A stretch of DNA of 64,000 bases. Origin: an uncultured Carboxylicivirga sp. Its GTDB lineage: Bacteria; Bacteroidota; Bacteroidia; Bacteroidales; Marinilabiliaceae. The notes under the pieces are model-generated. The model was not told the origin of the DNA and ran no database searches. It saw only the letters and a program-made list of their open reading frames with translations. The stretch spans positions 372,001-436,000 of the forward strand of contig CANLLN010000001.1 of NCBI GenBank assembly GCA_947491945.1. The letters run 5' to 3'. This document shows positions 1 through 9,235 of this stretch, in pieces. Positions within the stretch are counted from its first letter, which is position 1; each line of letters starts with the position of its first letter. A program made the position numbers and the translations under genes.

Positions 1-497
1 AATCGGTTAAAGTACCCATGCTGATCCGTTGTCCCGAGATATTTAAAGGCGGTAAGAATATCGAACGCATGGTACAGAACGTGGATGTGGCACCAACGAT
101 TCTGGAATGTGCCGGGGTGAAGAAGCCGGATTACATGCCTGGTAAATCAATGGTTCAACTTTTAAAAGGCAACGAAGAAGGTTGGCGCACACGCGTGTAT
201 TACGAGTATTTCTGGGAATACGATTTCCCGATGACGCCAACCGTATTTGGTGTGCGTACCGATCGTTACAAATACATGCGTTATCAGGGTATCTGGGACC
301 AGAATGAATTATACGACATCATTAACGATCCGGATGAAAAATACAACCTGATGGGCGACCCGGAACATGCCGATGTGGCCAAGCAACTGGCTTCCGACCT
401 TTACGACTGGTTGGAGCAAACGCATGGAATGAATATTCCGTTAAAGCGCACCGTTAAAAATCCTTATGGCGATTATCGTCATCCAAAACAGTATTAA
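1..497 (+). CDS. Sulfatase, C-terminal part (5' end outside window)
   Basis: The frame is open from the window edge (first full codon at position 3), so the ATG at 18 is internal. What remains is the C-terminal third of an alkaline-phosphatase-superfamily sulfatase: a VDVAPTIL segment, then GVRTDRYKYMRY, then a LYDIINDPDEKYNL segment, which is the usual end of this family. The formylglycine-forming cysteine and the metal ligands lie off the window. It would hydrolyse sulfate esters, probably on sulfated glycans. A second sulfatase follows 165 bp downstream on the same strand, so both probably belong to one glycan-degradation locus. Substrate cannot be read from the sequence. Confidence 0.9.
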   Translation, partial: SVKVPMLIRCPEIFKGGKNIERMVQNVDVAPTILECAGVKKPDYMPGKSMVQLLKGNEEGWRTRVYYEYFWEYDFPMTPTVFGVRTDRYKYMRYQGIWDQNELYDIINDPDEKYNLMGDPEHADVAKQLASDLYDWLEQTHGMNIPLKRTVKNPYGDYRHPKQY

Positions 498-662
498 TTG
501 ACAGGGGATGTACGAAATTTAAGTTTCACGCTAATATAGCCAACTATTACACAGAGGTCGCAAGTTATAGAATTTTGTTTTCAATACTTTGCGACCTTTG
601 TGTTTGTCTGACTTCTCGAGTGATCTTTATGTTTTGGGGCATCCTCTTTTTTTTCTTTTGCA

Positions 663-2114
663 ATGCAACTAAACAAATTATTAACAGGACTTGTGCTGGC
701 GAGCGGATTATTATTCGCCTGCCACAAACCAATCGAGAAAAAGCAGCCAAACATTCTTTTCTTTCTCGTGGATGATATGGGTTGGGCCGATGTGGGTTAC
801 AATGGTTCCCAATTTTATGAAACACCTCATATTGATCAGTTAGCCGGCGAGGGAATGGTATTCAGTAACGCCTATGCCACGCATCCCCGCTGCGTACCTT
901 CGCGTTATTCCATCATCACGGGTAAATATCCCGCCAGGGCACAAATGCCCGGTCCGGGCGAAGGTAAGCTGAATGTGCGCCCGGGTGATGAAGGGAAACT
1001 AAAGACGGATGAGCAAACCATCGCTTCAGCCTTGAAAGAGGCCGGTTATGCCACCTTCTTTGCCGGTAAATGGCACCTGGCTACCTCAGGTACAATGCCT
1101 CAGGATGTGGGCTTTGATGTGAATATTGCCGGTGGCCATGCTGGTTCTCCAATATCCTACTTTTATCCCTATAACGAGGGTCCTCAAAAGGGAAAAAAGG
1201 CACCCATCGAAGGCTTAGAAGATGGTGTGGAAGGCCAATACCTGACGGATCATTTAACGGATAAGACCATCGATTGGCTTAAGCAGCAACATAACGAGGA
1301 GCCCGATCAACCATTTTTTGCCTTTGTATCGCATTACGCCGTACATGAGCCTTTGCATGGTAAGCCCGAACACGTTGAAAAGTTCAGGAAAAAGCTCTCG
1401 ACCATGACCTACGAAGGCGAGGCCTTTGTGGAAGAAGGTGCGGGCACGACGAAAATGCATCAGGATGACCCGGAATACGCAGCTCTGATCTATAGCATGG
1501 ATGAGAGTCTGGGGCGCATCTTGAAAACCGTTGAAGAGATAGGCGAGGCCGACAATACGGTGGTCATCTTCTTTTCTGATAACGGCGGCTTGTCCAACCG
1601 TGGGTTTAATCCCCGACGAGTGGCCACATCCAACTATCCGCTGAGGGCAGGCAAAGGGCATCTCTACGAGGGAGGGGTTCGCGAGCCCATGATTGTTAAG
1701 TGGCCGGGTACGGTAGCGGCCGGTTCTGTATCCAAAGAGGTGGTGACTGGAACAGATTTCTTCCCATCTATACTCGATATGGCCGGTCAGCAGTTAAAGC
1801 CGCGGGCGCATCAGGATGGTGTGAGTTTTATGGCTGCACTGAGGCAACAGAATGCACCCACTAGCGAGCGGCCAATTTTCTGGCATTCGCCTGTCGATCG
1901 TCCGCATGCCACCGGTGATTCCAATTGTACAGCTGTTCGTAAAGGGCGTTACAAGCTCATTGAGTTTTACGATACCAATACCGTTGAGCTGTATGATTTG
2001 AGCAGCGATTTGGGCGAAACAAAGAATCTGGCCGCGGAACTTCCCGAAGTGCGCGATCAATTGCTCAAACTGATACATGACTGGCGACGCGAAGTGAATG
2101 CCTATGTAAAATAG
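663..2114 (+). CDS. Sulfatase lipoprotein (arylsulfatase family)
   Basis: This is a 483-residue protein, a normal length for the family. A hydrophobic leader ends in a lipobox-like LLFAC at residues 16-20, so it is probably a lipoprotein of the periplasm or outer membrane. LVDDMGWADVG (about 35-45) carries the metal-binding Asp pair. CVPSR starting at Cys77 is the C-x-P-S-R sulfatase signature, in which the cysteine is converted to formylglycine. FFSDNGG (about 304-310) adds further metal ligands. The C-terminus holds the typical KGRYKLIEFY and LYDL..DLGETKNLA segments. It is followed by a factor-independent terminator. It removes sulfate from a carbohydrate or aryl substrate; the substrate is unknown. 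Confidence 0.93.
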   Translation: MQLNKLLTGLVLASGLLFACHKPIEKKQPNILFFLVDDMGWADVGYNGSQFYETPHIDQLAGEGMVFSNAYATHPRCVPSRYSIITGKYPARAQMPGPGEGKLNVRPGDEGKLKTDEQTIASALKEAGYATFFAGKWHLATSGTMPQDVGFDVNIAGGHAGSPISYFYPYNEGPQKGKKAPIEGLEDGVEGQYLTDHLTDKTIDWLKQQHNEEPDQPFFAFVSHYAVHEPLHGKPEHVEKFRKKLSTMTYEGEAFVEEGAGTTKMHQDDPEYAALIYSMDESLGRILKTVEEIGEADNTVVIFFSDNGGLSNRGFNPRRVATSNYPLRAGKGHLYEGGVREPMIVKWPGTVAAGSVSKEVVTGTDFFPSILDMAGQQLKPRAHQDGVSFMAALRQQNAPTSERPIFWHSPVDRPHATGDSNCTAVRKGRYKLIEFYDTNTVELYDLSSDLGETKNLAAELPEVRDQLLKLIHDWRREVNAYVK

Positions 2115-2242
2115 AGAGGTGAAATATGCTCAGGATGGCAATAATGAATATCTGCCTGGAATACTTGTCTATGGGGATTCAATTAATTAGTTGCTGGTGC
2201 GAGCAGACAACTTCATCCTTTAAACAACTTCTGTATTTAAAC

Positions 2243-2276
2243 GCCTGCTTGGTTAATTTCCTGGCGGGCTTTTTTT
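2243..2276 (+). terminator. Terminator downstream of the sulfatase
   Basis: The arms GCCTGC (2243-2248) and GCGGGC (2264-2269) pair with one G-T wobble and are followed directly by seven T residues. This is the end of the sulfatase transcript. Confidence 0.75.
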
Positions 2277-2280
2277 GTTA

Positions 2281-2448
2281 GAAATAAGTTTAGAGCATAC
2301 ATATTTAGATGAAAACTACTTCAATGGAAGAAGCACCAATGCGGCGGCTGAATCATTTAATGCTAAAATCAAAGACTTCAGAAGACAATTCAGAGGTGTT
2401 AAGGATGTCAACTTTTTCCTCTACCGTCTCTGCAAAATTTATGCTTAG
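2281..2448 (+). pseudogene. Remnant of an ISL3/ISAon1-type transposase (C-terminal end only)
   Basis: About 55 codons read as the extreme C-terminus of a Bacteroidetes DDE transposase: DENYFNGRSTNAAAESFNAKI, then FRGVKDVNFFLYRL, ending at TAG 2446-2448. The catalytic domain is missing and no inverted repeat is evident. It is a decayed insertion-sequence end lying just outside the left border of the integrated element, in what was originally the DNA downstream of tRNA-Ser. Confidence 0.75.
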
Positions 2449-2485
2449 ACCCAGAATTTGCACCTGATCCCCGTTTGCGCATAAA

Positions 2486-2517
2486 AAAACCCTGTAAGTT
2501 TTGACTTACAGGGTTTT
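2486..2517. terminator. Perfect 14-bp stem terminator; ancestral terminator of the tRNA-Ser gene
   Basis: The arms AAAACCCTGTAAGT (2486-2499) and ACTTACAGGGTTTT (2504-2517) are perfectly complementary around a 4-nt loop, with A and T runs outside. In the minus orientation it lies about 20 bp beyond the displaced copy of the tRNA-Ser 3' end at 2540-2553. Before integration it would have ended the tRNA transcript. Confidence 0.8.
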
Positions 2518-2539
2518 GCTTTAATTTGCTGTTTTGCTC

Positions 2540-2553
2540 AGCGGAGAGAGAGG
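2540..2553. other. attL: displaced copy of the tRNA-Ser 3' end
   Basis: agcggagagagagg is identical to 50127-50140, which contains the discriminator base, the 3' acceptor strand and part of the T-stem of tRNA-Ser. The sequences diverge immediately on both sides. Just inside the element an inverted repeat (AGAGAGGT 2547-2554 and ACCTCTCT 2561-2568) overlaps the core. This position, with the same repeat beside the integrase at the other end, marks it as the left attachment site. Confidence 0.85.
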
Positions 2554-2828
2554 TAAGAGAACCTCTCTTCGTATTTTGTTATATATCAATATCATAAGTA
2601 CTTTAAAATTTTAACTGGCTACGTTTTAGTCACAAAAACCAACTACGCCATAAACCAGTCAAAACCTACAATATTTCAGGTTCTAATTTACACCTTTTAA
2701 TTGAAAGTGCAATACGCTGTTTTTTGTTCCATAGTGTATTGTGAAAAATGCCTTGAAATTCAATCGTAATAAGTCGCTGTGTTTAGCCATAACGATGGCT
2801 TTTGTATTAATTAATAATTATCAAAAAA

Positions 2829-3428
2829 ATGGAACAAAAGACAGAGCGATTTATTAAGAAGGTTGAAAATGCATTTGCATCAGGAACGGTTCGTATTAGC
2901 CAATTTGAAAACCTAACAAATGAATGGAAGCAGTTAATTTATTTTCAATGCTACCAGGATGATGATGCAAAACAGGTTCACCGCAGATTAAATCATCTAA
3001 AATTGACGGTACAATGGTATCAGAGACAGTTCAATACTCAACAAAACAAGAACTTATCTGACTTTTTTCAAATCATGATTCAATTCGTAAGTGTTGAGTT
3101 AGAGAGTCTTTCAATTTATACAGATGATAACAAAATGACAGTAGACACAAAAGAGACAATTGGTGATGAATTTAGTTGGACAGGTAAAAAACGTGACTTA
3201 ATTGAGCTTGCGTGTTCTTTAAAGGAAGCCAATTGTATAAATAGTGGAAATGTTAGTTTACAGAAGTTAGTTGAGCTTTTTGAGTCTATTTTTGACATTG
3301 AACTAAAAAGTTTTAATTCAGAGCTTTCAAAAATGGCAGTTCGTAAACCTTTGAAAAACAATGTTCAAAGAGCTTATTTTTTAAATGAATTGGCAGGTAA
3401 GTTCAATGATAAAATGCTTAAAAAGTAA
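2829..3428 (+). CDS. RteC-like regulatory protein
   Basis: This 199-residue protein has a C-terminal half resembling RteC of Bacteroides conjugative transposons: a W-T-G-K-K-x-D-L-I-E-L segment (about 117-127), then ANCINSGNVSL, then a conserved FE..F.IEL helix and a basic end. RteC activates excision genes in CTnDOT-type elements. As the first gene inside attL, followed by an excisionase-like HTH protein, a role in controlling excision or induction is likely. The N-terminal half has no motif I recognise. About 275 bp of non-coding DNA precede it, containing the hairpin AGCCAT-aacg-ATGGCT at 2787-2802, a possible operator. Confidence 0.65.
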   Translation: MEQKTERFIKKVENAFASGTVRISQFENLTNEWKQLIYFQCYQDDDAKQVHRRLNHLKLTVQWYQRQFNTQQNKNLSDFFQIMIQFVSVELESLSIYTDDNKMTVDTKETIGDEFSWTGKKRDLIELACSLKEANCINSGNVSLQKLVELFESIFDIELKSFNSELSKMAVRKPLKNNVQRAYFLNELAGKFNDKMLKK

Positions 3429-3512
3429 TAAATCATACACCACTTGATACACAAGTAGGGTTCAAAAGTCTTTCCATGTTATCAACTTTGTTCCGAATTA
3501 TAAAGTAAGGAC

Positions 3513-3869
3513 ATGAACGTAATAACAATTGAATCCGAAGCTTATAAAGCTCTTATAGACAAATTAGATTCCCTTTTTCAATTTATTAATTTGAATCAAC
3601 AAGTGTTTAATCCAGATGAAGCGTGGGTTGACGGTGAAGACGTGTGTACGTACCTACGTATTAGCATACGGACTTTACAGAGGTTGCGCAAAAGTGGTAA
3701 AATCACTTATTCGACATTGGGCGGTAAAACCTATTATTCTATTGCGGAATTAAAGAAGCTGCTTGAAAGCCGAAAAGTACGCAGTGCTGTGGAGTCGGTA
3801 GATGAGCTTTGTGATGTTTATAAAGAACGCATCGATAGCCTACAGGGTAAGACAAAGTATGATTTATAA
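3513..3869 (+). CDS. Excisionase-type helix-turn-helix protein
   Basis: This 118-residue protein resembles the small excisionase/MerR-like HTH proteins common in Bacteroidetes mobile elements. Residues about 40-90 contain DGEDVCTYLRISIRTLQRLRKSGKI, then GGKTYYSIAELKKLLESRK: a winged helix whose recognition helix is followed by the G-G-K-x-Y-Y-x wing. The N-terminal 40 residues are a probable helical oligomerisation segment. It lies 84 bp after the RteC-like gene and 32 bp before the DUF4406 gene. It probably acts as recombination directionality factor or transcription regulator; which of the two cannot be told from sequence. Confidence 0.75.
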   Translation: MNVITIESEAYKALIDKLDSLFQFINLNQQVFNPDEAWVDGEDVCTYLRISIRTLQRLRKSGKITYSTLGGKTYYSIAELKKLLESRKVRSAVESVDELCDVYKERIDSLQGKTKYDL

Positions 3870-3901
3870 ATGTATTGTATACCAGGAAATACGACAAAGT
3901 A

Positions 3902-4213
3902 ATGATAGTTTACCTCTCCGGAATAAATAAGGAAACCGACATTAAGGAAATTCATGGGTTAAAAATCTATTTGTTGAATTTGGGTTGTACTGTTATCAGC
4001 CCGGAAGATAAAGAGCTTGATAAACTTAATTGGTCAGAGAATATCAGACTAAGGTTAAGCTTTATTCAAAGTAGTAGCACGATTTATATGCTACCCGACT
4101 GGAAAGAGAGCTTGATGGCACGAATTGAGTTGACAGCAGCGATGGATGATAAGATGCCTCTTTGTTTTTCACCAGAAGATATTAGAGGATTATTAACCAC
4201 CCTTGACGGCTAA
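3902..4213 (+). CDS. DUF4406-like protein (nucleoside deoxyribosyltransferase fold)
   Basis: The ATG at 3902 gives a 103-residue protein starting MIVYLSG; a TTG at 3875 in frame would add nine residues. The pattern YLSGI.K.TD at the start, LGCTVISPED in the middle and SSTIYMLPDWKESLMARIEL near the C-terminus fits DUF4406, a small relative of nucleoside 2-deoxyribosyltransferases found in phages and mobile elements. W-x-x-S-x-x-A-x-x-E is the usual signature. A nucleotide or base-related substrate is expected from the fold but none is established. Confidence 0.65.
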   Translation: MIVYLSGINKETDIKEIHGLKIYLLNLGCTVISPEDKELDKLNWSENIRLRLSFIQSSSTIYMLPDWKESLMARIELTAAMDDKMPLCFSPEDIRGLLTTLDG

Positions 4214-4280
4214 TATGGTTTGGGCAGGGTTGAACAAGGGCAGCCCTGCCATTTTTTAGAAACATATCGAAGAAACAATT

Positions 4281-4823
4281 ATGACAAAAAAGCAAAAGAT
4301 AGTAGCAAAGATTAATAATGTAAGCATTATGCTGATTGATGGTGCAGATAAACTTGTACCAATAAAACCGATTTGCGAAGCGTTGGGTATTAATCACAGT
4401 AACCAGATAGTAAAAGTCCAAAAGGATGAAATATTGGGTTCAGTTGGAGTGCTCAGCACTACAACTGGAAGTGATGGAAAAAAGTACGAGATGTTTTGTT
4501 TGCCCTATATGTATGCTTTGGGCTGGCTTTTTACCATTAACCCAAAGAACGTCAAAGCAGAAGCCAAGGAAACCATTCTTAAATACAAAATGGAATGTTA
4601 TACAGCTTTATTTAATCACTTTTCCGACCAATCGGAATTTCTGGAGCAAAAGCAAAAAGTACTGGAAAAACAAATGGAAGAAGTTGAACGCATTCGAAAT
4701 GATTACACTAAAACAAAGAACCAGTTTAATGAAGCCAGAAAAGCGCTCAATGAAGTTAAGGAAATGACCTTTGAGGAATGGCAATTAAACAAACGACAAT
4801 TGACTTTAGATTTTAAAAATTAA
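4281..4823 (+). CDS. Phage antirepressor-like protein (P22_AR_N domain)
   Basis: This 180-residue protein has an N-terminal domain (about 8-110) that matches the P22 antirepressor N-terminal family: VPIKPICEALGINHSNQIVKVQKD, then EMFCLPYMYALGWLFTINPKNVK, then a KYKMECYTALFNHF helix. The rest (about 115-175) is a long charged coiled coil instead of a second known domain. In phages such proteins relieve repression of the lytic programme. No CI-type repressor is recognisable nearby, so its target is unknown. It precedes the primase gene by 13 bp, suggesting joint transcription. Confidence 0.75.
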   Translation: MTKKQKIVAKINNVSIMLIDGADKLVPIKPICEALGINHSNQIVKVQKDEILGSVGVLSTTTGSDGKKYEMFCLPYMYALGWLFTINPKNVKAEAKETILKYKMECYTALFNHFSDQSEFLEQKQKVLEKQMEEVERIRNDYTKTKNQFNEARKALNEVKEMTFEEWQLNKRQLTLDFKN

Positions 4824-4836
4824 ACTGGCAGCATAC

Positions 4837-7800
4837 ATGGATGCAAACAAGGTTATTGAGCAAATAAACGACCATATTCTAAGTGTTGTCGAAAATTTTA
4901 TAGAGTTAAAACAAAGGGGCAGTAACTTTATGGGTTGCTGCCCTTTTCATAACGAAAAAACACCATCGTTGAGTGTAAACCCGGCAAAGGGTATTTTTAA
5001 ATGTTTTGGCTGTGGCAAAGGTGGTAATGCCATTGAATTTATTAAAGAGCATGAAGGCGTTGATTTTAAAGAGGCAGTCGAGATTGGTGCGAAGAAGCTG
5101 AGAATGGACTTTCAATGGAAGCATAGTTCTAATTTTGATGAAATAAAGTATAAGCATGAAGAGAGTTTGAAAATAGCGTGTACCGTGATTGAGAAGTTCT
5201 TTCTGGAACAGGTCAGCCAAAAGGAAGCGCAACTGTACATTGAAGAACGCAAACTTGCTATTCCCAAAGAAAGTAGCTTTAACATCGGTTATGCTCCAAA
5301 TGGGAATGCACTCCTGGCCCATGCAAGAAAAAGTGGCCTTAAAACTGAAATACTTGAGGAAATAGGAGTGCTAAAAAGCAATGATAAAGGTATCTATGAT
5401 TTCTTCAGAAACAGATTGATATTTCCTATCTCTAATTCACGAGGGCAAACAATCGCTTTTGCAGGGCGAGACTTAAGTAAAGACCCCAAGATAAAATACC
5501 TAAATACACCGGAAAGCTGCATCTATACAAAAGGTAATGAGCTGTATGCCTTAAATGAAGGGAGGTTTGCCATTAAAAAGGAAGATAGGGCATATATCAC
5601 AGAAGGTTATACCGATGTTTTAAGATTACATTCGATAGAGATTGTAAATTCGGTTGCTACAGGTGGAACTGCCCTGACCATAGCACAGGTTAAACTACTG
5701 AGACACTATACCAATAAGGTAACTTTAATCTTTGATGGAGATAAAGCAGGACAAAACGCCACAGATAGAAATGCTGAGATATTGATTAAAAACCAGTTCC
5801 ATGTTTCGGTCATAGCCTTGCCCGATAAGCAAGACCCTGATTCGCTTTTTACCACCAAAGAACAATTTCTTCAGTATAATAACCAGCAAGCCGATTACAT
5901 CGTTTATAAAACTTCACAGTATGCAGAAAGATTTGCTTCCGACCCGGTTAAAAAATCGGAGGCTATAAAACGAATCTCTATGCTAATTGCGAACTACGAT
6001 AAGACAAAGCAAGAGGTTTATATTGACTTTGTGGCAGAACATATCAAGCCTAAGAAAGCATGGCAGGATGCCATTAAAGAGTTTATCAAAGATGAGCCAA
6101 AGCGAAGCCACCGTTATAATATCCCTGAACATGTTAGTCTGAATAAATTTGACCGTTGGGGTTTCTATGTGGAGAATAATTGCTACGTGTTCCGCAATAA
6201 GAAAGGCGATGACTTTGTTCATCATTCTAATTTTGTGATGACCCCACTCTTTCATATTGAAAGTCCAATTAATGCCAAACGCTTGTACGAAATCAAGAAC
6301 CGTCACAATCTGGTTAAAATAATCGAACTTCCCCAACGTGATATGGTTAGCATTACAGCTTTCAAGCTCCAGATAGAATCATTAGGAAATTTTTTATGGA
6401 CCGGAGGGGAAAGCGAATTGAATAAACTCAAAGCCTGGCTTTATGAAAAAACGAAAAGCTGCAAAGAGATAGTCCAGATGGGATGGCAACGAGAAGGCTT
6501 TTTTTGTTGGGGTAACGGTATTTTCAATGGCGATGAATTTATAAAAGCTGACAAGTATGGAATAGTCAAACACCAGGATAAGTATTTCTATATTCCTGCC
6601 TGTTCTGAAATTTATTCAGGTGACGATACTTTGTTTGAGTTTGAACGCCACTTTATCCATAATGAGGGCAATATTACCTTGTATGAATATGCAACAAAGT
6701 ATTATGGTGTATTTGGGTTAAATGGTATTATAACCTTATCCTTTTACTTTGCCTGTTTGTTCATGGACATCATATCAAAGCGGTTTGATAAATTCCCAAT
6801 CCTGAACATGTATGGTCAGAAGGGTTCAGGAAAGAATACATGTGCAGAAAGCATCTTGTACATGTTTGGCAGAAAAGGCAAAGTTCCCAATCTTCATAAC
6901 TCCAGTAAGCCATCCATTGCCGACCATGTGGCTACAAGTTCCAATGCCGTTTGTGTTCTTGATGAATACCGTAATGATTTGGAAATGGAAAAGCGTGAGC
7001 TGCTCAAAGGGTTTTGGGATAAGACCGGGCGAACACGCATGAACATGGATAAGGACAAGAAAAAGGAAACCTCAAAAGTGAACCAGGGAATCATTGTCTG
7101 TGGGCAGCAAATAGCTACGGCTGATATTGCCTTATTTAGCCGATTCATTGCACTTGGATTCTCAAAAACAGTATTCTCATATGAGGAAAAGCGTTTGTTT
7201 GAAGAGCTGGAGCAAATTAACAAACAAGGATTGACACAAATAACCCATCAGTTATTAAAGCACAGGGAAACTTTTGCCCGAAACTATAACAAGACGGTTG
7301 ATGCAGTTAGTGATAAGTTTAGGGAATTATTAGGAACAATAGCTGTTGAAACGAGAATTTACAACAATTGGTTAACTGTTGCATCTGCTTATGTAACCAT
7401 TTCCAATATAGTGGAAATGCCATTTTTATATGAAGAAATCATGGAGTTGTTCGTGAAAATGATGATTGAACAAAACAAAGAAACAGCCAGAAATGATGAT
7501 TTGGGTATCTTTTGGAAGACTGTTCAATATCTTATCAGCTCCAATGTTTTGTTTGAAGAAGGTGATTACCGTGTGGTTTATGCAGAAAAAATTGAGCGCA
7601 CTTTTAAAGAAGATGGTAAGTGGCAAAAATCTGATATAGTATTCCAGGAACCGCTTAAGCTATTTTATCTATCCGTAAGCCGTGTGTTTGCTTTGTATAA
7701 GTCTCAGGCTTTGCGAGAAGGCGACAAGCCTCTGCCTGAAGCAACAGTGGAGTATTATTTGAAGAACAGCCCTGCATTTATCTGTGATACCAAGAAAGTC

Positions 7801-7956
7801 AGTTTTAAAAAGATGGATGCAAAATCGGGATACCAGGAGATAGATGAAAGGGGCAATAAAAAATACACCAGTACAACGGCTTTTGTGTTCTATCTCGATA
7901 AGCTGAACCTTAACCTTGATACAAAATCAGAGCCGATGCAAAGCTTCAATAATTAA
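4837..7956 (+). CDS. Primase-helicase (CHC2 zinc finger, Toprim, P-loop ATPase)
   Basis: This is a 1039-residue fusion. Residues about 34-62 form a CHC2 zinc finger (Cys35, His38, Cys56, Cys59). A DnaG-type core follows, and its Toprim domain contains YITEGYTDV (about 252-260) and FDGDKAG (about 299-305), the acidic metal-binding residues of bacterial primases. A long middle part leads to a P-loop ATPase domain with GQKGSGKNT (about 660-668) and VLDEY (about 706-710) as Walker A and B. It therefore carries primase and probable helicase activities on one chain, as in many phage and plasmid replication proteins. Together with the downstream TTACTTAG repeats it suggests self-directed replication after excision. 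Confidence 0.88.
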   Translation: MDANKVIEQINDHILSVVENFIELKQRGSNFMGCCPFHNEKTPSLSVNPAKGIFKCFGCGKGGNAIEFIKEHEGVDFKEAVEIGAKKLRMDFQWKHSSNFDEIKYKHEESLKIACTVIEKFFLEQVSQKEAQLYIEERKLAIPKESSFNIGYAPNGNALLAHARKSGLKTEILEEIGVLKSNDKGIYDFFRNRLIFPISNSRGQTIAFAGRDLSKDPKIKYLNTPESCIYTKGNELYALNEGRFAIKKEDRAYITEGYTDVLRLHSIEIVNSVATGGTALTIAQVKLLRHYTNKVTLIFDGDKAGQNATDRNAEILIKNQFHVSVIALPDKQDPDSLFTTKEQFLQYNNQQADYIVYKTSQYAERFASDPVKKSEAIKRISMLIANYDKTKQEVYIDFVAEHIKPKKAWQDAIKEFIKDEPKRSHRYNIPEHVSLNKFDRWGFYVENNCYVFRNKKGDDFVHHSNFVMTPLFHIESPINAKRLYEIKNRHNLVKIIELPQRDMVSITAFKLQIESLGNFLWTGGESELNKLKAWLYEKTKSCKEIVQMGWQREGFFCWGNGIFNGDEFIKADKYGIVKHQDKYFYIPACSEIYSGDDTLFEFERHFIHNEGNITLYEYATKYYGVFGLNGIITLSFYFACLFMDIISKRFDKFPILNMYGQKGSGKNTCAESILYMFGRKGKVPNLHNSSKPSIADHVATSSNAVCVLDEYRNDLEMEKRELLKGFWDKTGRTRMNMDKDKKKETSKVNQGIIVCGQQIATADIALFSRFIALGFSKTVFSYEEKRLFEELEQINKQGLTQITHQLLKHRETFARNYNKTVDAVSDKFRELLGTIAVETRIYNNWLTVASAYVTISNIVEMPFLYEEIMELFVKMMIEQNKETARNDDLGIFWKTVQYLISSNVLFEEGDYRVVYAEKIERTFKEDGKWQKSDIVFQEPLKLFYLSVSRVFALYKSQALREGDKPLPEATVEYYLKNSPAFICDTKKVSFKKMDAKSGYQEIDERGNKKYTSTTAFVFYLDKLNLNLDTKSEPMQSFNN

Positions 7957-8010
7957 GGAGGAATGAATATTACCGAAGAAATAGATTTATAATTTTTACT
8001 TTTGACTACT

Positions 8011-9048
8011 ATGGATAAGTTAGATATTAACAATCGCCTGTTAACAGATGTAAAGCAGATAATTGAGCAAGGAAGACAGCAAGTTTCACAAGCCGTGAAT
8101 GTTGGTATTACTGCTACGTACTGGAATGTAGGCAAACGGATAAAAGAAGATATACTTGAAAATAAGCGAGCTGATTACGGAAAACAAATTTTGCCAACAC
8201 TGTCGGCAAAATTGGTAAATGAATACGGTAAAGGCTATTCTGCAAGGAATTTGAAAAGAATGATTGACTTTTATGGGGCTTTTCCTGATGCAGAAAATGT
8301 CTCCGCATTGTGGAGACAATTGAGTTGGTCACATTTTATTCATATAATATCACTAAAAGCTGATTTGGAACGTGAGTTTTATGCTCAGATGTGCCGTATT
8401 GAAAGTTGGAGTACCCGAACATTAAAGGATAAAATTGACTCAATGTTGTTTGAGCGTACGGCTATCAGTAAAAAGCCAGAAGAGCTTGCAAAGCTTGAAC
8501 TTCAAGAGTTAAAAGAAAGTGACAAAATTTCTCCTGACTTGGTTTTTAAAGACCATTATGTGCTTGATTTCTTAAATCTGAAAGATACTTATGCAGAGAA
8601 AGACCTTGAAGCTGCTATACTTAAGGAGATAGAGAACTTCTTGATTGAGCTTGGAGCAGGTTTTACGTTTGTAGCTCGTCAAAAACGAATGATTATTGAT
8701 AATATCGACCATAACCTCGACTTGTTGTTTTATCATCGAAAGCTGAAGCGTTTAATTGCCATTGAATTAAAGATTGGACGGTTTAAAGCAGCATATAAAG
8801 GGCAAATGGAATTGTATCTGCGTTATCTGGAAAAATACGACACCGAACCTCATGAGGAACAACCAATAGGTTTGATACTTTGTGCCGAAGGGAATCAGGA
8901 ACAGGTTGAACTTTTGCAGTTGGATAAAACAAACATAAAAGTAGGCGAATACATAACGCAGTATTTGCCTAAAGAGCTTTTGGCTAAGAAACTACATCAG
9001 TTTACAATTACGGCTAAAAAGCATATTGAAAACAGGGATAGCGAATGA
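8011..9048 (+). CDS. YhcG/DUF1016-type PD-(D/E)XK nuclease family protein
   Basis: The ATG at 8011 is preferred over an upstream TTG at 8002. This 345-residue protein has the two halves of YhcG: an N-terminal helical domain (AVNVGITATYWNVGKRI, then YGKGYSARNLKRMIDFY, then LSWSHFIHIISL) and a C-terminal nuclease domain containing NLDLLFYHRKLKRLIAIELKIG (about 232-254). There the D and the E-x-K form the PD-(D/E)XK site, followed by a GQMELYLRYL helix. The family is widespread in mobile elements and linked to DNA processing or defence; its precise role is unsettled. It lies between the primase and the repeat cluster, and a terminator follows. Confidence 0.88.
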   Translation: MDKLDINNRLLTDVKQIIEQGRQQVSQAVNVGITATYWNVGKRIKEDILENKRADYGKQILPTLSAKLVNEYGKGYSARNLKRMIDFYGAFPDAENVSALWRQLSWSHFIHIISLKADLEREFYAQMCRIESWSTRTLKDKIDSMLFERTAISKKPEELAKLELQELKESDKISPDLVFKDHYVLDFLNLKDTYAEKDLEAAILKEIENFLIELGAGFTFVARQKRMIIDNIDHNLDLLFYHRKLKRLIAIELKIGRFKAAYKGQMELYLRYLEKYDTEPHEEQPIGLILCAEGNQEQVELLQLDKTNIKVGEYITQYLPKELLAKKLHQFTITAKKHIENRDSE

Positions 9049-9073
9049 AGGTTTCAGATAAGATAATGAACAG

Positions 9074-9103
9074 CCCGGTATCAGTTTTGGTATCGGGTTT
9101 TTT
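9074..9103 (+). terminator. Terminator after the YhcG-type gene (copy 1 of 2)
   Basis: CCCGGTATC (9074-9082) pairs with GGTATCGGG (9089-9097) with two G-T wobbles, followed by six T residues. A near-identical hairpin occurs at 9502-9531. Confidence 0.8.
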
Positions 9104-9235
9104 GTTGAGTTATAGCAGGGAAAGGAAGTCTGTTTTATACCTTTCATGTTCATTATTATTAATTTAAAAATATGATTATGAATAAAAAAAAGTAATGAAA
9201 AGGTACTTAAGAACCTTGAAGAATTAAACAGGCAG

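Noticed and set aside
9184-9195. A AAA AAG TAA looks like a dnaX-type slippery site
   Set aside because: A -1 shift enters a frame that stops after about a dozen codons; the HTH frame would need a +1 shift, so it is not a standard programmed site.
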